64,000 nt of DNA from Polyporus tsugae (taxonomy: Eukaryota > Basidiomycota > Agaricomycetes > Polyporales > Polyporaceae). Below the pieces are notes generated by a model. That model was not told where the DNA came from, made no database searches, and worked only from the letters and a program-made list of their open reading frames with translations. The DNA lies in the NCBI GenBank assembly GCA_024305745.1, contig JAHRBS010000003.1, forward strand, positions 620,001 through 684,000, given 5' to 3'. Every line of letters begins with the position of its first letter. Positions within the stretch are counted from its first letter, which is position 1. Below, in pieces: positions 1 through 11,428 of this stretch. The position numbers and the translations under genes are program-made.

Positions 1-3000
1 AAGACGTACACCGAGAAGGCGCTGAACAAGATGATCAGAGCAAAAGCTAAGGCAGACCGTGCCGCTGCCCGGCAAGCGGCTGCTGCCCAAGCCGCCTCTA
101 GTTCTACATCTCGTCCCGTCACGTCCGATACTTCTTCAGGCTCTGCGCCGACAGACGACAGCCAAGCTACTGAGGCTATGTCTGTCGACCCTCAGTCCGC
201 TCAGGAGATGGAAGAAGCGTTGCCACAGCTTCAGAAGGAGCCTGCGACGGTCGATCGTACAGAGCTCCTCCGCTCGAAGCCCGAAGTCGTTGGACGATTC
301 CTACACCTTATGGTGCCGATCCTCGTCGACGTCTATGCTGCAAGCGTAATCACTCCTGTACGCATCAAGACGCTCACTGGTTTGCTGAAGGCGGTCAGTT
401 TCTTGGATGGAGAAGAGCTGAAACAAGTTTTCACTGTAAGCGTCTGCACTACTTCGTGTATTCAAATACGCTAACTACCGATGGTAGTTTGTGCCCGTTG
501 CTAGCTTCGCGTCGTCTATCCTTTCCTCCAAGGACCACCCCACCCTCGTCATCGGGGCGCTTCAGCTCGCGGAGTTGTTACTTGCCAAGGTGCCGACAGA
601 GTATAAACCTGTGTTCCGCCGCGAGGGTGTCTTCCACGAGATTGAAGCGCTTGCCTCACGGACCATCACATCATCAAAGTCGAAGGACAAGGATAAGAAT
701 ACCGACAAGGATATTTCGGAGGCCCCATCTCCCGGTGACACCGGAGTCCTTACCTCTGTCCCCGTCCCCATCGCCCTCATCACCTCTATTCCTGGTTACA
801 AGAAGCTGTCCTCGCTGTCGATTGAACCCGATGACGCGATCACCCTCCGCTCGCGCGTGGTCCGGTTCAGGTACCTAGCGACCAATGATTCCGCAGGGTC
901 TGACGACGTCTTCACCAACCTTCGCAAGTTGATCGAGCGAATCATTGACGCCGCCGCCTCCGAGAAAGATCTCGCTGCTGCTCTGGGAGAACTAGCTGCG
1001 CTGTTTGGCTCTCAGCACACGTCGGTGTCAAGCTTCGAGCTTCTGCAGAGCGGTGTGATCGATGGCTTGCTGGAATTCTTCGGGGACACAGAACGTTCTG
1101 GTATGTCTTTGGACGGTATACCGCAAGCTCTGGTGCTGACGGCGGGTGCAGTGTCCCTGAGTTGTCGCCAGGAGCTATTCTTCACCGCCTTCACGTCGAG
1201 GAAGACGAAGGGCGGCGCTGGTCAAACACCATTTGCAGTGTTCGTTAAGAAGTTGCAGGAGAGTTTGACCAGGATGGAGTCATTCGAGGTCATCAGCGTG
1301 GCACAGAGCGCAGATGGTGAGCACTTGTCTCGCAGGTTACTTCATCTTCACTAATGTTTGCGCTTGTAGACTCGAAGCGCAGCTCGCCGTCGCTTCTTGC
1401 TCGTCAACTTCGCCTTCGTCTGGTAGCGTCGGAGGATTCAGACATCCCGCGCAACCTCAGCAACATCGTCGTCTCTATTCACGCAATTGCGACCTTCCAA
1501 GCGCTCCACGACTACCTCCGTCCTCGTGTCTCCGGTCTGTTGTCCAGCAGCTCGCGGCTCTCGGGCATGCTCGCGGCTCTCGCAGCATCCGGTCTGGCGC
1601 CTCCTTCCGCTCGCTTCGGGCTCCCGGAGCCGTCCAGGAGCGTAGCTGCTGAGGCATCGTCGTCGGCGAGCACTGCTGGTGTAAGCAGACGACGCAGTCT
1701 CCGCCTCAGTGCTAAGAAGGCGTCAACTTCAGGCGATGCTGGTGTTGATGAGCCTGCTGGCTCGGGCTCGGGCGGTGGTCCTAGTGCTGAGCCTGCCCCG
1801 TCTGACGTTGCTGAGGGCGAGTCGATCGCTTCCGCTGCTGAACCAGCCCCCAGCGACACTGTTGTAAACGATGATGAATTTGCTGCTGACTTCACGGACG
1901 AGGAAGTGGACGTTGATGCTGAGGTGCGTCTTTGTTTGTATACCACGTTCGCCTCCATCTAACCACGTCTTAGGTCATCGAGGACGATGACGACCCCGAC
2001 AACTCCATTGCGGACAAGACTATTAACGTCTCAGTTGGTGACGGTATGCAACGCCACCTTTCTCCCACATAACAATACTCACTGGCCCATAGATCACAAG
2101 GTGGAGGCCCAAACACCAGATGGCACTCATGTATCAACACCTGGCAGGGGACCCTCGACTTCCGCGACACCCCGTACTTCCACGCCAAAAACCTCGTATG
2201 CTGCGGCCCTCAAGGCCAAACCGAGCGATTGGCATCTCGAATTCTTCATGGATGACCACAAGTTGCCTCTCGATCTCACCATCTACGGAGCCATCCATCA
2301 ACACGAGATGCGCAAGCACAAGGCATCCGGTTCTCCCTTCGTGCCTAGCATGATCTGGCAGGGTGTTTATAGCATCAAGTTCAAGAAGGTTTCCGGACCT
2401 CTTCCCTCAAGCGATGGTAGGTCCTGGCGCTCATGTTATGATTATGTCGGTCTCAGTCAAACTCTGACAGCGCGTGCGGATGACACCGGGTCGCGGAGCC
2501 GATCTCCCGCTCCATCCTTGTCGTCCCTTTCCGAGGACGCGCCTCATGCGAAGATCTTGCGTATTCTCCGTGTTTTGCACAGGCTCAACGCACAGGAGAG
2601 CGAGCGTGTGACAGCCGTCACCGCGAAACGTATCCTTGCACCCTCGGCATTTGTCAATAATAAACTGACCGCGAAGCTGACGCGCCAACTGGAAGAACCA
2701 ATGATTGTCGCCAGGTAAGATCCTGATGAATTCCTCCAACCATCGTCTTACTTATGCTGACCAAATCCCCACAGTTCATGTCTTCCAGATTGGGCACTTG
2801 ACCTTCCTCAACATTTCCCGTTCCTCTTCCCCTTCGCGACTCGCTACAACTTCCTCCAGTCGACATCCTTCGGCTACGCCCGTCTCATCCTCAAGTGGCA
2901 ATCTCAGCAACAGGCTCGCGGTCAGGACAGCTCGCGACGGGATGACGGCGTCGGATTCCTCGGACGTCTGCAGCGGCAGAAGGTCAGGATCTCGCGCAAG

Positions 3001-4393
3001 CACATCCTGGAATCGGCCGTTAAGGTCTTCGAGCTGTACGGTTCATCATCCTCCATTCTGGAGGTCGAGTACTTCGAAGAAGTCGGTACTGGTCTCGGTC
3101 CCACGCTCGAGTTCTACTCCCTTGTGTCGAAGGAGTTCGCGCGGAGGGACCTAAAACTCTGGCGTGACGCGGATTCGTCGATCCCTGGCGCTCACGTGCA
3201 CCATCCTCTTGGTCTGTTCCCGGCCCCCATCAGCCCAGATGATATCGCGAAGGACGGCGTCCAGTAAGCATTCGGTGCATGTATTTAGAGACTGCTCGCT
3301 GATTGCTTGTTCAGAAAACGCACCCATATCATCAGGGTCATTGGACAATTTGTGGCCAAGGCTATGCTCGACTCCCGCATCATCGACCTGTCCTTCAACA
3401 AGATCTTCCTCAAATTGGCTTTGGGAGAAGAGGTTCCGCTCACAATCGAGACGCTCAAGGTACGTTTCACTCCGTGTTTAGTAGCATCATGATGTCAATC
3501 TCCTGTCGCAGCGTGTCGACCCGGAGCTCGCCGCCTCGTTGTGGAAGATTCAAGGTGTCGCCGCTCAGAACGAGAAACTTCGTCGGAAGTTGGCGGCCCT
3601 CGAAGATGTGGAGGACATCAGTGTCGACGACCTTGGTCTTGACTTTACCGTTCCTGGATATGATATCGAGCTGAAGGTACGTTGGACATCACTCTAGTGT
3701 TAGTCAGGGGCTTACATGCTTCAAGCCCGGCGGACGTGACATAGCTGTTACGGCGGACAATGTCGACGAGTATATCCACGAGGTCATCGACGCTATTATC
3801 GGTAAGGGCGCGCTTGCCCAGGCACAAGCGTTCCGGGAGGGCTTCTCGAAGGTTTTCCCTATCAACGACCTACAAGCCTTCACTGCGGATGAGCTTACGA
3901 TGTTGTTCGGCAATGCAGACGAGGACTGGAGCGTTGAGAGTACGTTCCCACTCTTTCCACTCATCTCTTCGGGAACTGACCCATTTCTCGTAGCTTTGAG
4001 CGAAACGTTGAAGGCAGACCACGGCTTCAACGTGGAAAGTCGCGCAATCCGGGACCTCATTGACATCATGGCGGACTACGACGCATCATCACGCCGGAGC
4101 TACCTCCAATTCATCACTGGCAGCCCTAAGTTGCCCATTGGTGGTACGTGTACCTTCGCCCCTGTTGTGCTGCCAGCTTTGTTGACGGTTGCTCAGGCTT
4201 CAAGGGCCTCAATCCTCCTCTCACCGTTGTCCGCAAACCGCACGAGGCCCCGTTGACCGCCGACGATTACCTTCCAAGTGTCATGACGTGCGTCAACTAC
4301 CTCAAGCTGCCCGAGTACTCTTCCAAGAAGGTAATGGGAGAGAAGCTGGTGGTCGCGATGCGGGAGGGCGTGGGCAGTTTCCACTTGTCATGA
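1..4393 (+). CDS. UFD4: HECT-type E3 ubiquitin ligase, UFD4/TRIP12 family (5' end outside window)
   Basis: The reading frame is already open at base 1, so the N-terminus (armadillo-like region in this family) lies upstream. About eleven introns of 50-60 bp are visible, e.g. 436-487, 1317-1369, 1924-1973, 2044-2092, 2417-2470 and 2715-2774. Ser/Ala-rich and acidic linkers at 1600-2100 are followed by the UFD4-type block around 2210-2320 ([20 protein letters not shown]). A complete HECT domain runs from about 2960 to the stop, with [28 protein letters not shown] and [12 protein letters not shown]. The catalytic cysteine is in [16 protein letters not shown] (codon 4289-4291). Family knowledge: these ligases act in ubiquitin-fusion and N-degron turnover, moving ubiquitin from E2 to the HECT cysteine and then to substrate. 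The catalytic lobe looks intact and ends with the usual short tail. The family call is firm; individual introns were read by eye. Confidence 0.93.
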
Positions 4394-5259
4394 AGAATCA
4401 ATCGTTCCGGGTCCATCTGTCACGCACATCGTCATGTAGTATCCCATCGTCCATCATCTGTGCTTTTATTGTCATGTCCAGTAGATCGCATTGTCTTCCC
4501 ACTATACTCAGGACACTAATCCAATTTGCTCTCTCTACTGACGCACTAGTCTCCGTTGCTGACCATATGCGGGCGCTTCAGGCCAGTTTCGGCACATGCT
4601 CAGCGCTGGTGGTCGTCCTCCACCTGGCACTGTGGCAGCGGCAATCGCGTTCTCTCCCGCATCGTTCAAACTTCTCACCTTCGCCATATTCCTGTGATGA
4701 TTCCGTTTCTGCGTTTTCATGTCTTGAACAGGCACAATTCCCTCACTTCCATCGAGGAGGCCCACGTTGATTGAACCTGATTCTGCTCCCAGTCCGCAAC
4801 CGGGAACGATCGAAGCAGACCAAACCGCGCATAACGTTCGCTCGTGCATTAAAGGCAGGAGGTTTGGGCCCCTTCGATATGCGTGTTTGGCAGAGAAGCC
4901 AAGATACAGTTCACAATCAGCTCGATGGTGGCTTATAGTACCTGATCGTCACTCCCAAGTATGGATCAGGTCGTTCACTTTGTTGATGGACAGGAATAAC
5001 CCAGGGAATAACACCGTCCGCGGCTTGCAGATCACGCAATCGAGAAGAACAAGGGGGCGATGCACAATGTTTGCAAGTTGTTCGCGTTCCCATCCGTGTT
5101 CTAAGGCAGTCTCAGGTCGATCCTTTCCGGGCTTCGAAGCCGTCAATTGCGACATTAACGGGGCACACGTAACTCGTACTCAGTACCTGAATGGAGCTGT
5201 ACGGAGTATAAGACTCGAGATGCTTTTCCCTGCGACTCTGGCTATGTTCAATCCCAAAT
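4394..5259. other. intergenic, no gene seen
   Basis: This stretch holds the 3' flank of the HECT ligase and the upstream region of the next gene. Several overlapping open frames exist (e.g. 4767-5300 on plus), but they have no family resemblance and no steady third-position C/G bias, so I read them as chance. Confidence 0.6.
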
Positions 5260-6970
5260 ATGTCCTCTCAAGACGGTGCCGAGATCGTGGCGCTCTATAG
5301 CAGCATGTAAGTTGTGCTAGGCAGTCTCACACGTTTTATGTGGCACTAACTCTCCATAGTTTCGTCGGAAACTGCTGCGGGATCGGGGGTTCTGGTGAGT
5401 CTTGCCATGTACTCCTTTGCCATGCCACGTGGCCCTTTAAAACCTCCTCCCTCTAGTGTTTCTTATATACGAGTATATTATTTCCGCCGGCGATGGTGTC
5501 AAGCTATTCGGGACGTCAAAACTTACGGGCGCGTCCATTCTGTATCTTACGAACCTCGTTATCCCCTTCATCACCAACGCGATGGCCTTGATCGGCTTTA
5601 CGAGGATGTCTGACAAGGTTCGGTGCATTCATCTCTTCGCGATGCCTACACTGATGACGAGAGCAGAGGCAAGCAGCCACGCACATGCAATCCACATCTA
5701 GGACCATGAGTCGCTGAACCCGAACCATACCAGTTGTGCGATGTTTGCTCAAGCAAATGCTACGTTCGGCTATCTTCAGTACATTCCCTGGGCCAGTAAG
5801 TTACCTGGCGACTTGTCCTCTTCAAAACGGTCTCGCTCATACGTTTGAAAGCTTTCTCAGCACTCCGTGCTTATGCGTTATCCGAGTACCTGCCACTAGC
5901 GATCCTCACCCTCGTTTTGGCCATGTTCCCGTTTGGTGTTAACTTCGTATGTCCCCGCCTTAGTACGTGCTCGTCATTGCTAGTCCAAGCTTAATCGTTC
6001 ATGACAAGGTACAATTCGGCTTCGGATTGACCGGTGTAAATGATCCTACCTTTGGTTGCTCAACCGGAGTAAACCTCCCCTTGGGTTTGTCCAAAAAGTG
6101 AGTCCTTTGTTCTCGTCATCGAGCTTGTTTGGTTGATAGAAATCTCCAGGCGTGCGTTTTGGAGCTTTCGACGAAGACACAGCCCTCACTCTATTTTCAA
6201 TGCAGTCACCATTGTGTCCCGAACATGCCTTATATCCGCCGACGCTCTTGTTCTTGCGGTTACATGGTACACCATGCCCCGAAGGTACTACAACGAGTCT
6301 AGAGACGAGACTCCTACTTTCGCCGCAATTTTACTGCGGAATGGTCAGTGCGTATGTTTTTTGGGTATTCGGAATGTTAACGCGCTGGCTTATTCAGGGA
6401 CAATCTACTTCGCGTATGTGCATTCACGGGTACAGTACTACTAGGGCTTAACCCAGGATTTCCCAAATAGGTCGCTGCTCATCCTCAACGCGCTGCACCT
6501 TACATTCACCCTCGTAGCTGTGCGCATCCATCTTACTTCTCTACGAACCACGTTGACTCAGTTTTCTCCAGATCGATTTAGCGTTCGAAAACGTCAGCTA
6601 CATGACAATGTTTACCGAGCCGTTGGTGTTCACCGGTCATATTTGTAGCAACACTGTCCTAACCAACAGTAATGACAGCGTTTCGGCGGTCCTTGTGTCA
6701 AGGTTCCTCCTAGACCTTCAAGCGGCCAACCGGACGGTCTTGAGATTGGACTCCCAAGACCTGTCGCACGGCGAAACTCCTCAGGGATTCCCCACGGGAA
6801 GCCTTGTTTTCAATCGAGTAGTCGGGTCGCTGGGATCTTCAATCATCCCAGGTTCTTTCGAAGAAATCGACGTCGAGGACGAATCTGCCACGCCATCCTG
6901 CGATTCAGATGTTGAGACCGGGAAGGAAAGGTCGAGCGAGCCGTACGTCGAGGTCTTGGAGGTTCTCTGA
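5260..6970 (+). CDS. DUF6533-type multi-pass membrane protein, copy 1
   Basis: Spliced by eye, it starts with a short exon at 5260 and an intron at 5307-5359. A DUF6533-like N-terminal block follows, around VFLIYEYIISAGDGVKLF and KLTGASILYLTNL, then IPWAAFSALRAYALSEYLPL and several hydrophobic helices. Near the C-terminus is the family signature VLVSRFLLDLQAANR, and the protein ends in an acidic, Ser-rich cytosolic tail. About seven transmembrane helices are expected, and many short introns split them. DUF6533 proteins form large expanded families in Agaricomycetes, with no established biochemical role. A paralogue follows directly downstream in the same orientation. Exon borders around 5620-5730 and 6060-6160 are uncertain; the gene looks intact otherwise. 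Confidence 0.8.
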
Positions 6971-7687
6971 TCTGCTGTGGAATGCTGTGTTTCCCGGGAT
7001 TGTCCCACGGCTTCTGACCGCTGCACACCGTACGGTATTTATAGCTGACACCAAGGCTTGCTTATACGATTCGTCCTTGAACTACATGCAAATATGCCGG
7101 CTTTCTGATGCTCCGGGAGATGCCTAGACGTGCCTGGATTTTTCTCATGCTGAAGAACGGATGGCATTATGCATGGCAACATCATATTGCGCCCACCGAA
7201 CTTTCAACGAACACACTCCCTCGCCCATTATCTCACAGCACCATAATCTGCGATGGCAGGATACCTGGCAAGTCCGTTGATCCGCTTCAAGCCGCTACTG
7301 CTAACGTCGCTCTCGGCATTATGCAGACTTGCAGTCCACCTTATCAAGTGCATTCAAGCCTGTGCGACAGGATAAGAGTTGCGCATACGCCTCCATCCGT
7401 TGTCCGTCTCCAAGGCGCTGCGAACATAAACTTCTTGATGTGCCTTCTACACATACGGCAGGGACTCGCGAGACCGTCATCTGTCGAGTGGCCGCCGCGC
7501 CCAAGCTTCTCGGTCGTTACGCCCTTGCAAGTTCCATCCGCAGCCGGATCTGTAACGGCATTCGCGTTCCCAGCGAAGTGCTGGATGATATAGAGAATAC
7601 CAGCTGCCAAATGCTGACGTCCTTTCCTCTCCCCACCAATTCTTTGCCTCCCAGGTGGAGGTACGCGAGAGTGACGGTGTTTACAAT
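6971..7687. other. intergenic between the two DUF6533 genes
   Basis: About 0.7 kb separates the tandem membrane-protein genes. Short open frames here (7108-7593, 7329-7736) show no recognisable domain and overlap one another. I see nothing else. Confidence 0.6.
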
Positions 7688-9440
7688 ATGGGTTCCCCGG
7701 CAGGTCTGGATCCAGTCGCTATTATCGCCGTGTTGAGTATCATGTAGGCCATCTCGAATCCGTTTTCCCCTGATGATCTAAATGCTCATGCAGTCCTTCC
7801 TTGCAGCCGCACCGCCAATAACGCCGGGATCTCGGCATTGGGTGATTTGCTCCCGCATGGTTCTCGATTGACGTTCGCTGACTTTCACTGCAGCTTTCCT
7901 CGTCTTTGATCACTTGCTCACGTTCGCCCAGGAGGTGGACTTGTTCTGGAAGCCCAAGTTGACCGGTGCAGCGGGGATCTTCCTCCTCAACCGATACATC
8001 GTCTTGGGCACTATGCTCCTTAACGTCTCCGGAATCGTTTTCACGATCCCTCCCAAGGTAAGCTATCATCTCAATACGTTTTGCTTTCCTGGCTGATGAG
8101 AGACGACTCGAATAGAGGTACGTCACCTCTGGAGTCATCCGAGCAGGATCAAAATACTAACCTCGACACCGAAAGCTGCGCTCCTTTGGTCATTACTACG
8201 AATGTATTCGCTATGTTGCAATACATCCCATGGGCCGGTAAGCACTCTGTCTTTCGATGGAATGCTCGGCTCACATTCATTCCAGTATTCGGTGCAAAAC
8301 GCGCATTCGCCCTCAGCTCCAAAAACCTACCATTCACCACCTTGATTTTGGTTCTCTCCCTCACACCAATCGGAGCGGCAATTGTGAGCCAGAACCACCT
8401 GAACGCCTTATCCCGGCTCAATCGCCCCCTAAAATAGTCACACTTTGTTTTTGGTCTTGACGGACAAAGCGATCCAACCCTCGGGTGTGTGGTCGTCGAT
8501 CCCATCGACCCCGTACTCAGCCAGAGGTCAGTATAGCCCCGACTACGTAGGTCGACCGTGTTACTGACACCGTTCTAGATGTGCGTACCATTTCTGCAAG
8601 TTCCTATTATTCCTCGATTTCATTTAACTATTTGTTTAGTGACAGTTATTTCTCGTGCTTGTCTGATCGTTGCGGACGCGCTCCTCGTCTTGGCAACGTG
8701 GGCCACCGTGTCTCGAACGGTCCGAATGGGGATTTTTACTACGGGGGATATGCCGACGTTCGGAGCCGTGCTACTTCGAAATGGTGAGTCCCGGGTCCTA
8801 CCTTCATGGCTGCATTCGATTTGCTCACGGCATGACGTAGGTGCACTGTACTTCCTGTGAGCTCAGATCCGCTGCCCTATGAAGACCACAAACTACTGAC
8901 TACTTCGGCTCGTCGTTAGAGTCCTATTTCTTCTGAATTCCTTGCATCTCACGCTCACCGTACTTTCTGTGAGTGCCTTGCATGAACACCACGACCTGTC
9001 GCTCGACGTTTAATCCTGACTTTATGTAGGTGTCGGAGATTGCGTTCCAGAATGCCAGCTTCGTCCTCCAATTCGTCCATCCGTGAGTCCAACCTCCATA
9101 CACGTCCCCTCCATGACTCGCCGACCCAACGTTGGCCATGCGATCTAGTATTACCGGGATACTCGTATCCCGCTTCCTTCTCGACCTCCAATCCACGAAC
9201 CGCGCGGTTATGCATATGGACTCGACGCAACAGGCGGACACAATCATCTTCGACCGCGCCGTATTCACGCTTGAAATTGTGACCTCAAGTTACAGATCCT
9301 TCAAAGACGCCGGCAGTCATTCGAAGAGCATGGACTTAGACGATCGATCCTCTATGTACTCTGTGCGCGGGCTGGATCCCATGGCAGAGGGGGGCGATCT
9401 GGAGAGCGGGATCCCTCGCCGGAAGGTGTTAGTGGTGTAG
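7688..9440 (+). CDS. DUF6533-type multi-pass membrane protein, copy 2
   Basis: The start at 7688 begins MGSPAGLDPVAIIAVLS, with a first donor at 7744. Later exons give AFLVFDHLLTFAQEVDLFW and KLTGAAGIFLLNRYIVLG, the canonical DUF6533 block. The region SCAPLVITTNVFAMLQYIPW follows, then a helix pair ending SLTPIGAAI, and VTVISRACLIVADALLVLAT. The signature ITGILVSRFLLDLQSTNRAV lies near the C-terminus, and an acidic tail closes the protein at the stop at 9440. Copy 2 matches the DUF6533 pattern more closely than copy 1, and the same exon order supports tandem duplication. No signal peptide or enzyme motif is visible, and the function of the family is unknown. The first two introns were placed by keeping the frame and by similarity to copy 1. 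Confidence 0.82.
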
Positions 9441-10558
9441 CGGGAGACTCAATGTGGTGCGTAGTGTGGGATTTGTATGTTAAAGGTACTACGAACCTCG
9501 TTCCACCGTCAAAACCCTTCGCTGATACCTCATTTCCAGGGACGCATCTCTGACTATAGTGACTCGCTCTTGCCACGCTGGATGCTTGTCATCGTCCGTG
9601 TTGCCCGTCGCGCCGTTTCGTAGTGCTAGTTATCTATATCTTCATTTATGCCCTCACCTTCCTCCAACATGAGCACGGAATCAAGAGAGTCGGAGTGCCC
9701 GCCAAAGGGAGTAACGTCTAAGATGATCGTCGCTGAATGCGAGGGAATGGCATGACTAGGTCGATATTGACGGTTGGTAATAAAAGGTAAACATACTACT
9801 TGTATCGCACTTACCTAAACTTACCCTGGCTTTACTTACTATCCGGCGTGTTCCGTAAATTGTCTGACCCTAGCGTCTAAACTCGGTTCTCTTCCTCCGA
9901 CTCGTCTTCCACCCAACTGTTCATCTACATTATAGTACATACTCCTCTTGACAAGGCTCTTGTGCTTTATGCAAGGCTGCTCAAATGACATATCCAATGC
10001 AGGCGAGTCGTGTTTTCCACTTGAACAAACAATTCAGTCGTGACTGAGCACAGTACAGTCACTGGAAACTTCACATCTGGCGGTACAGGGAGATCCACAC
10101 GGCCAGGGCCGGTCGAACTGTTACAACTCTGATGATAGTTAGCTCCATCCGTCTGGGGTCTCCTGTATTTCTCCGAGGGACCCACAGCTCAGATCAGGAA
10201 GACTTCCCGCTCGGCCCTATTGCTCGCGGTCCTCCCTAATACCCGAGCCAGAAGCCAGCTGGGGCCTCTGGAGGACAGTCTGAAACGACTTGCACTTGTC
10301 GGACTAACGGAACCTTCCAGGCAAGCATTGGAAATGTTGTGAGTCGCCATGTGTTCCCATGTCGATTCAAGATGACTGGACGTGTTCATGGTGTATTTTC
10401 AGGTTCTGCAACTTACTGATCCAAAACGGGCGGCGCTTCGGATTCTCGGCTTGCCAGGGAACTCCCGCATGGCTTACATATATTTTCGGACCCAGAAGGT
10501 TCCGCAACTCTAGAACCCTGCACCCCCGAGACCATCCTTCAACGCCGTCTCTCTAAGC
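9441..10558. other. intergenic, no gene seen
   Basis: The 3' flank of the second DUF6533 gene leads into the upstream region of the P450 relic. A TATA-like ATATATTTT lies near 10480, about 80 bp before the relic's ATG, which suggests the P450 promoter may remain. No coding region is supported. Confidence 0.55.
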
Positions 10559-10909
10559 ATGAACACCTCAAATGTCATTCTTCTCCTGCTTGGGGGGCTC
10601 CTCACCCTCCGCTTGTTTACTTCGAAGCGTTCATTGGGTCCTCTCCCTCCCGGATCCAAGGGCTTGCCGTTTATTGGCAACCTGTTCGACTTTCCGATCA
10701 CCTACCAATGGCTGACATTCGCTAACTGGGGTGAGAAGCGGGGTAAGCAAAACCAGCAGTTGACTTTTTGCCTTCGCAGCTGACAATGTGAATGCTCAAG
10801 GGGACATCATGACCTTTAACATGCTCGGCCAACGCTTCGTCGTCCTTACCTCGGCACAGCTCAAGCTGCGTGTGGGGACATCTGGCACGAATCTTAGGCA
10901 TGTAACGTA
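10559..10909 (+). pseudogene. cytochrome P450 N-terminal fragment
   Basis: The ATG at 10559 opens a textbook fungal P450 start: a hydrophobic membrane anchor (VILLLLGGLLTLRLF), the proline hinge GPLPPGSKGLPFIGNLFDFP, and WLTFANWGEKRG. A short intron (about 10744-10800) keeps the frame into GDIMTFNMLGQRFVVLTSAQ. The frame then closes at about 10909, after roughly 100 residues against about 500 for a whole enzyme. The I-helix, the ExxR motif and the heme-binding cysteine loop are absent, so it cannot be a working monooxygenase. Sequence from 10950 to 11380 has short open pieces (e.g. ALLDTIRDGAQDFYQPFASQ) that I cannot match to P450 and that may come from another broken gene. The intact BTB gene follows directly. 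Confidence 0.75.
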
Positions 10910-11428
10910 GCCAGCTGTCTCTACTTGCCCTTCGTCCGCTAACGTGAAGCACGTCAGTCACCCTCTGCCGTTCCACTGCAAGTCGACCATGCGGTCGGAC
11001 AAGGCGGAAGCACTCTTAGATACGATTCGCGATGGTGCACAAGACTTCTATCAACCCTTCGCCTCACAGCGGTAACTCATCTCCACCATGCTCGAACCGT
11101 GCTCGGATTCCCTGAGGATTCTTTGTGCGAATGTCGCGGATCTGGCCCAGTTGTTGTATGCTCGTGCGGAACTTTTATTCCTCTTCTGCGACTAGATACT
11201 GTATAATGCATATGATTCGTATCGTAAGGCGCTTTCGGAGAAGGACTCGTGGCTCGTGATCGTCCGCCGTCCGATTTTGTGCTGCGGTAGGTCCCAGCCC
11301 TCCTACTTCAACGCGCCTTCCTCTGCATCTCACCCATCCTCTCCTCTCTCTGCAGATTTCAAGCGGTCTCACCGTCAAGCAAAAGGACGATGCCGAAACT
11401 GAAACCAAAATCGAAATCGAAATCGACC

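Noticed and set aside
4767..5300. A 177-codon frame between the HECT ligase and the first DUF6533 gene
   Set aside because: No coding bias, and it runs into the first exon of the next gene in another frame.
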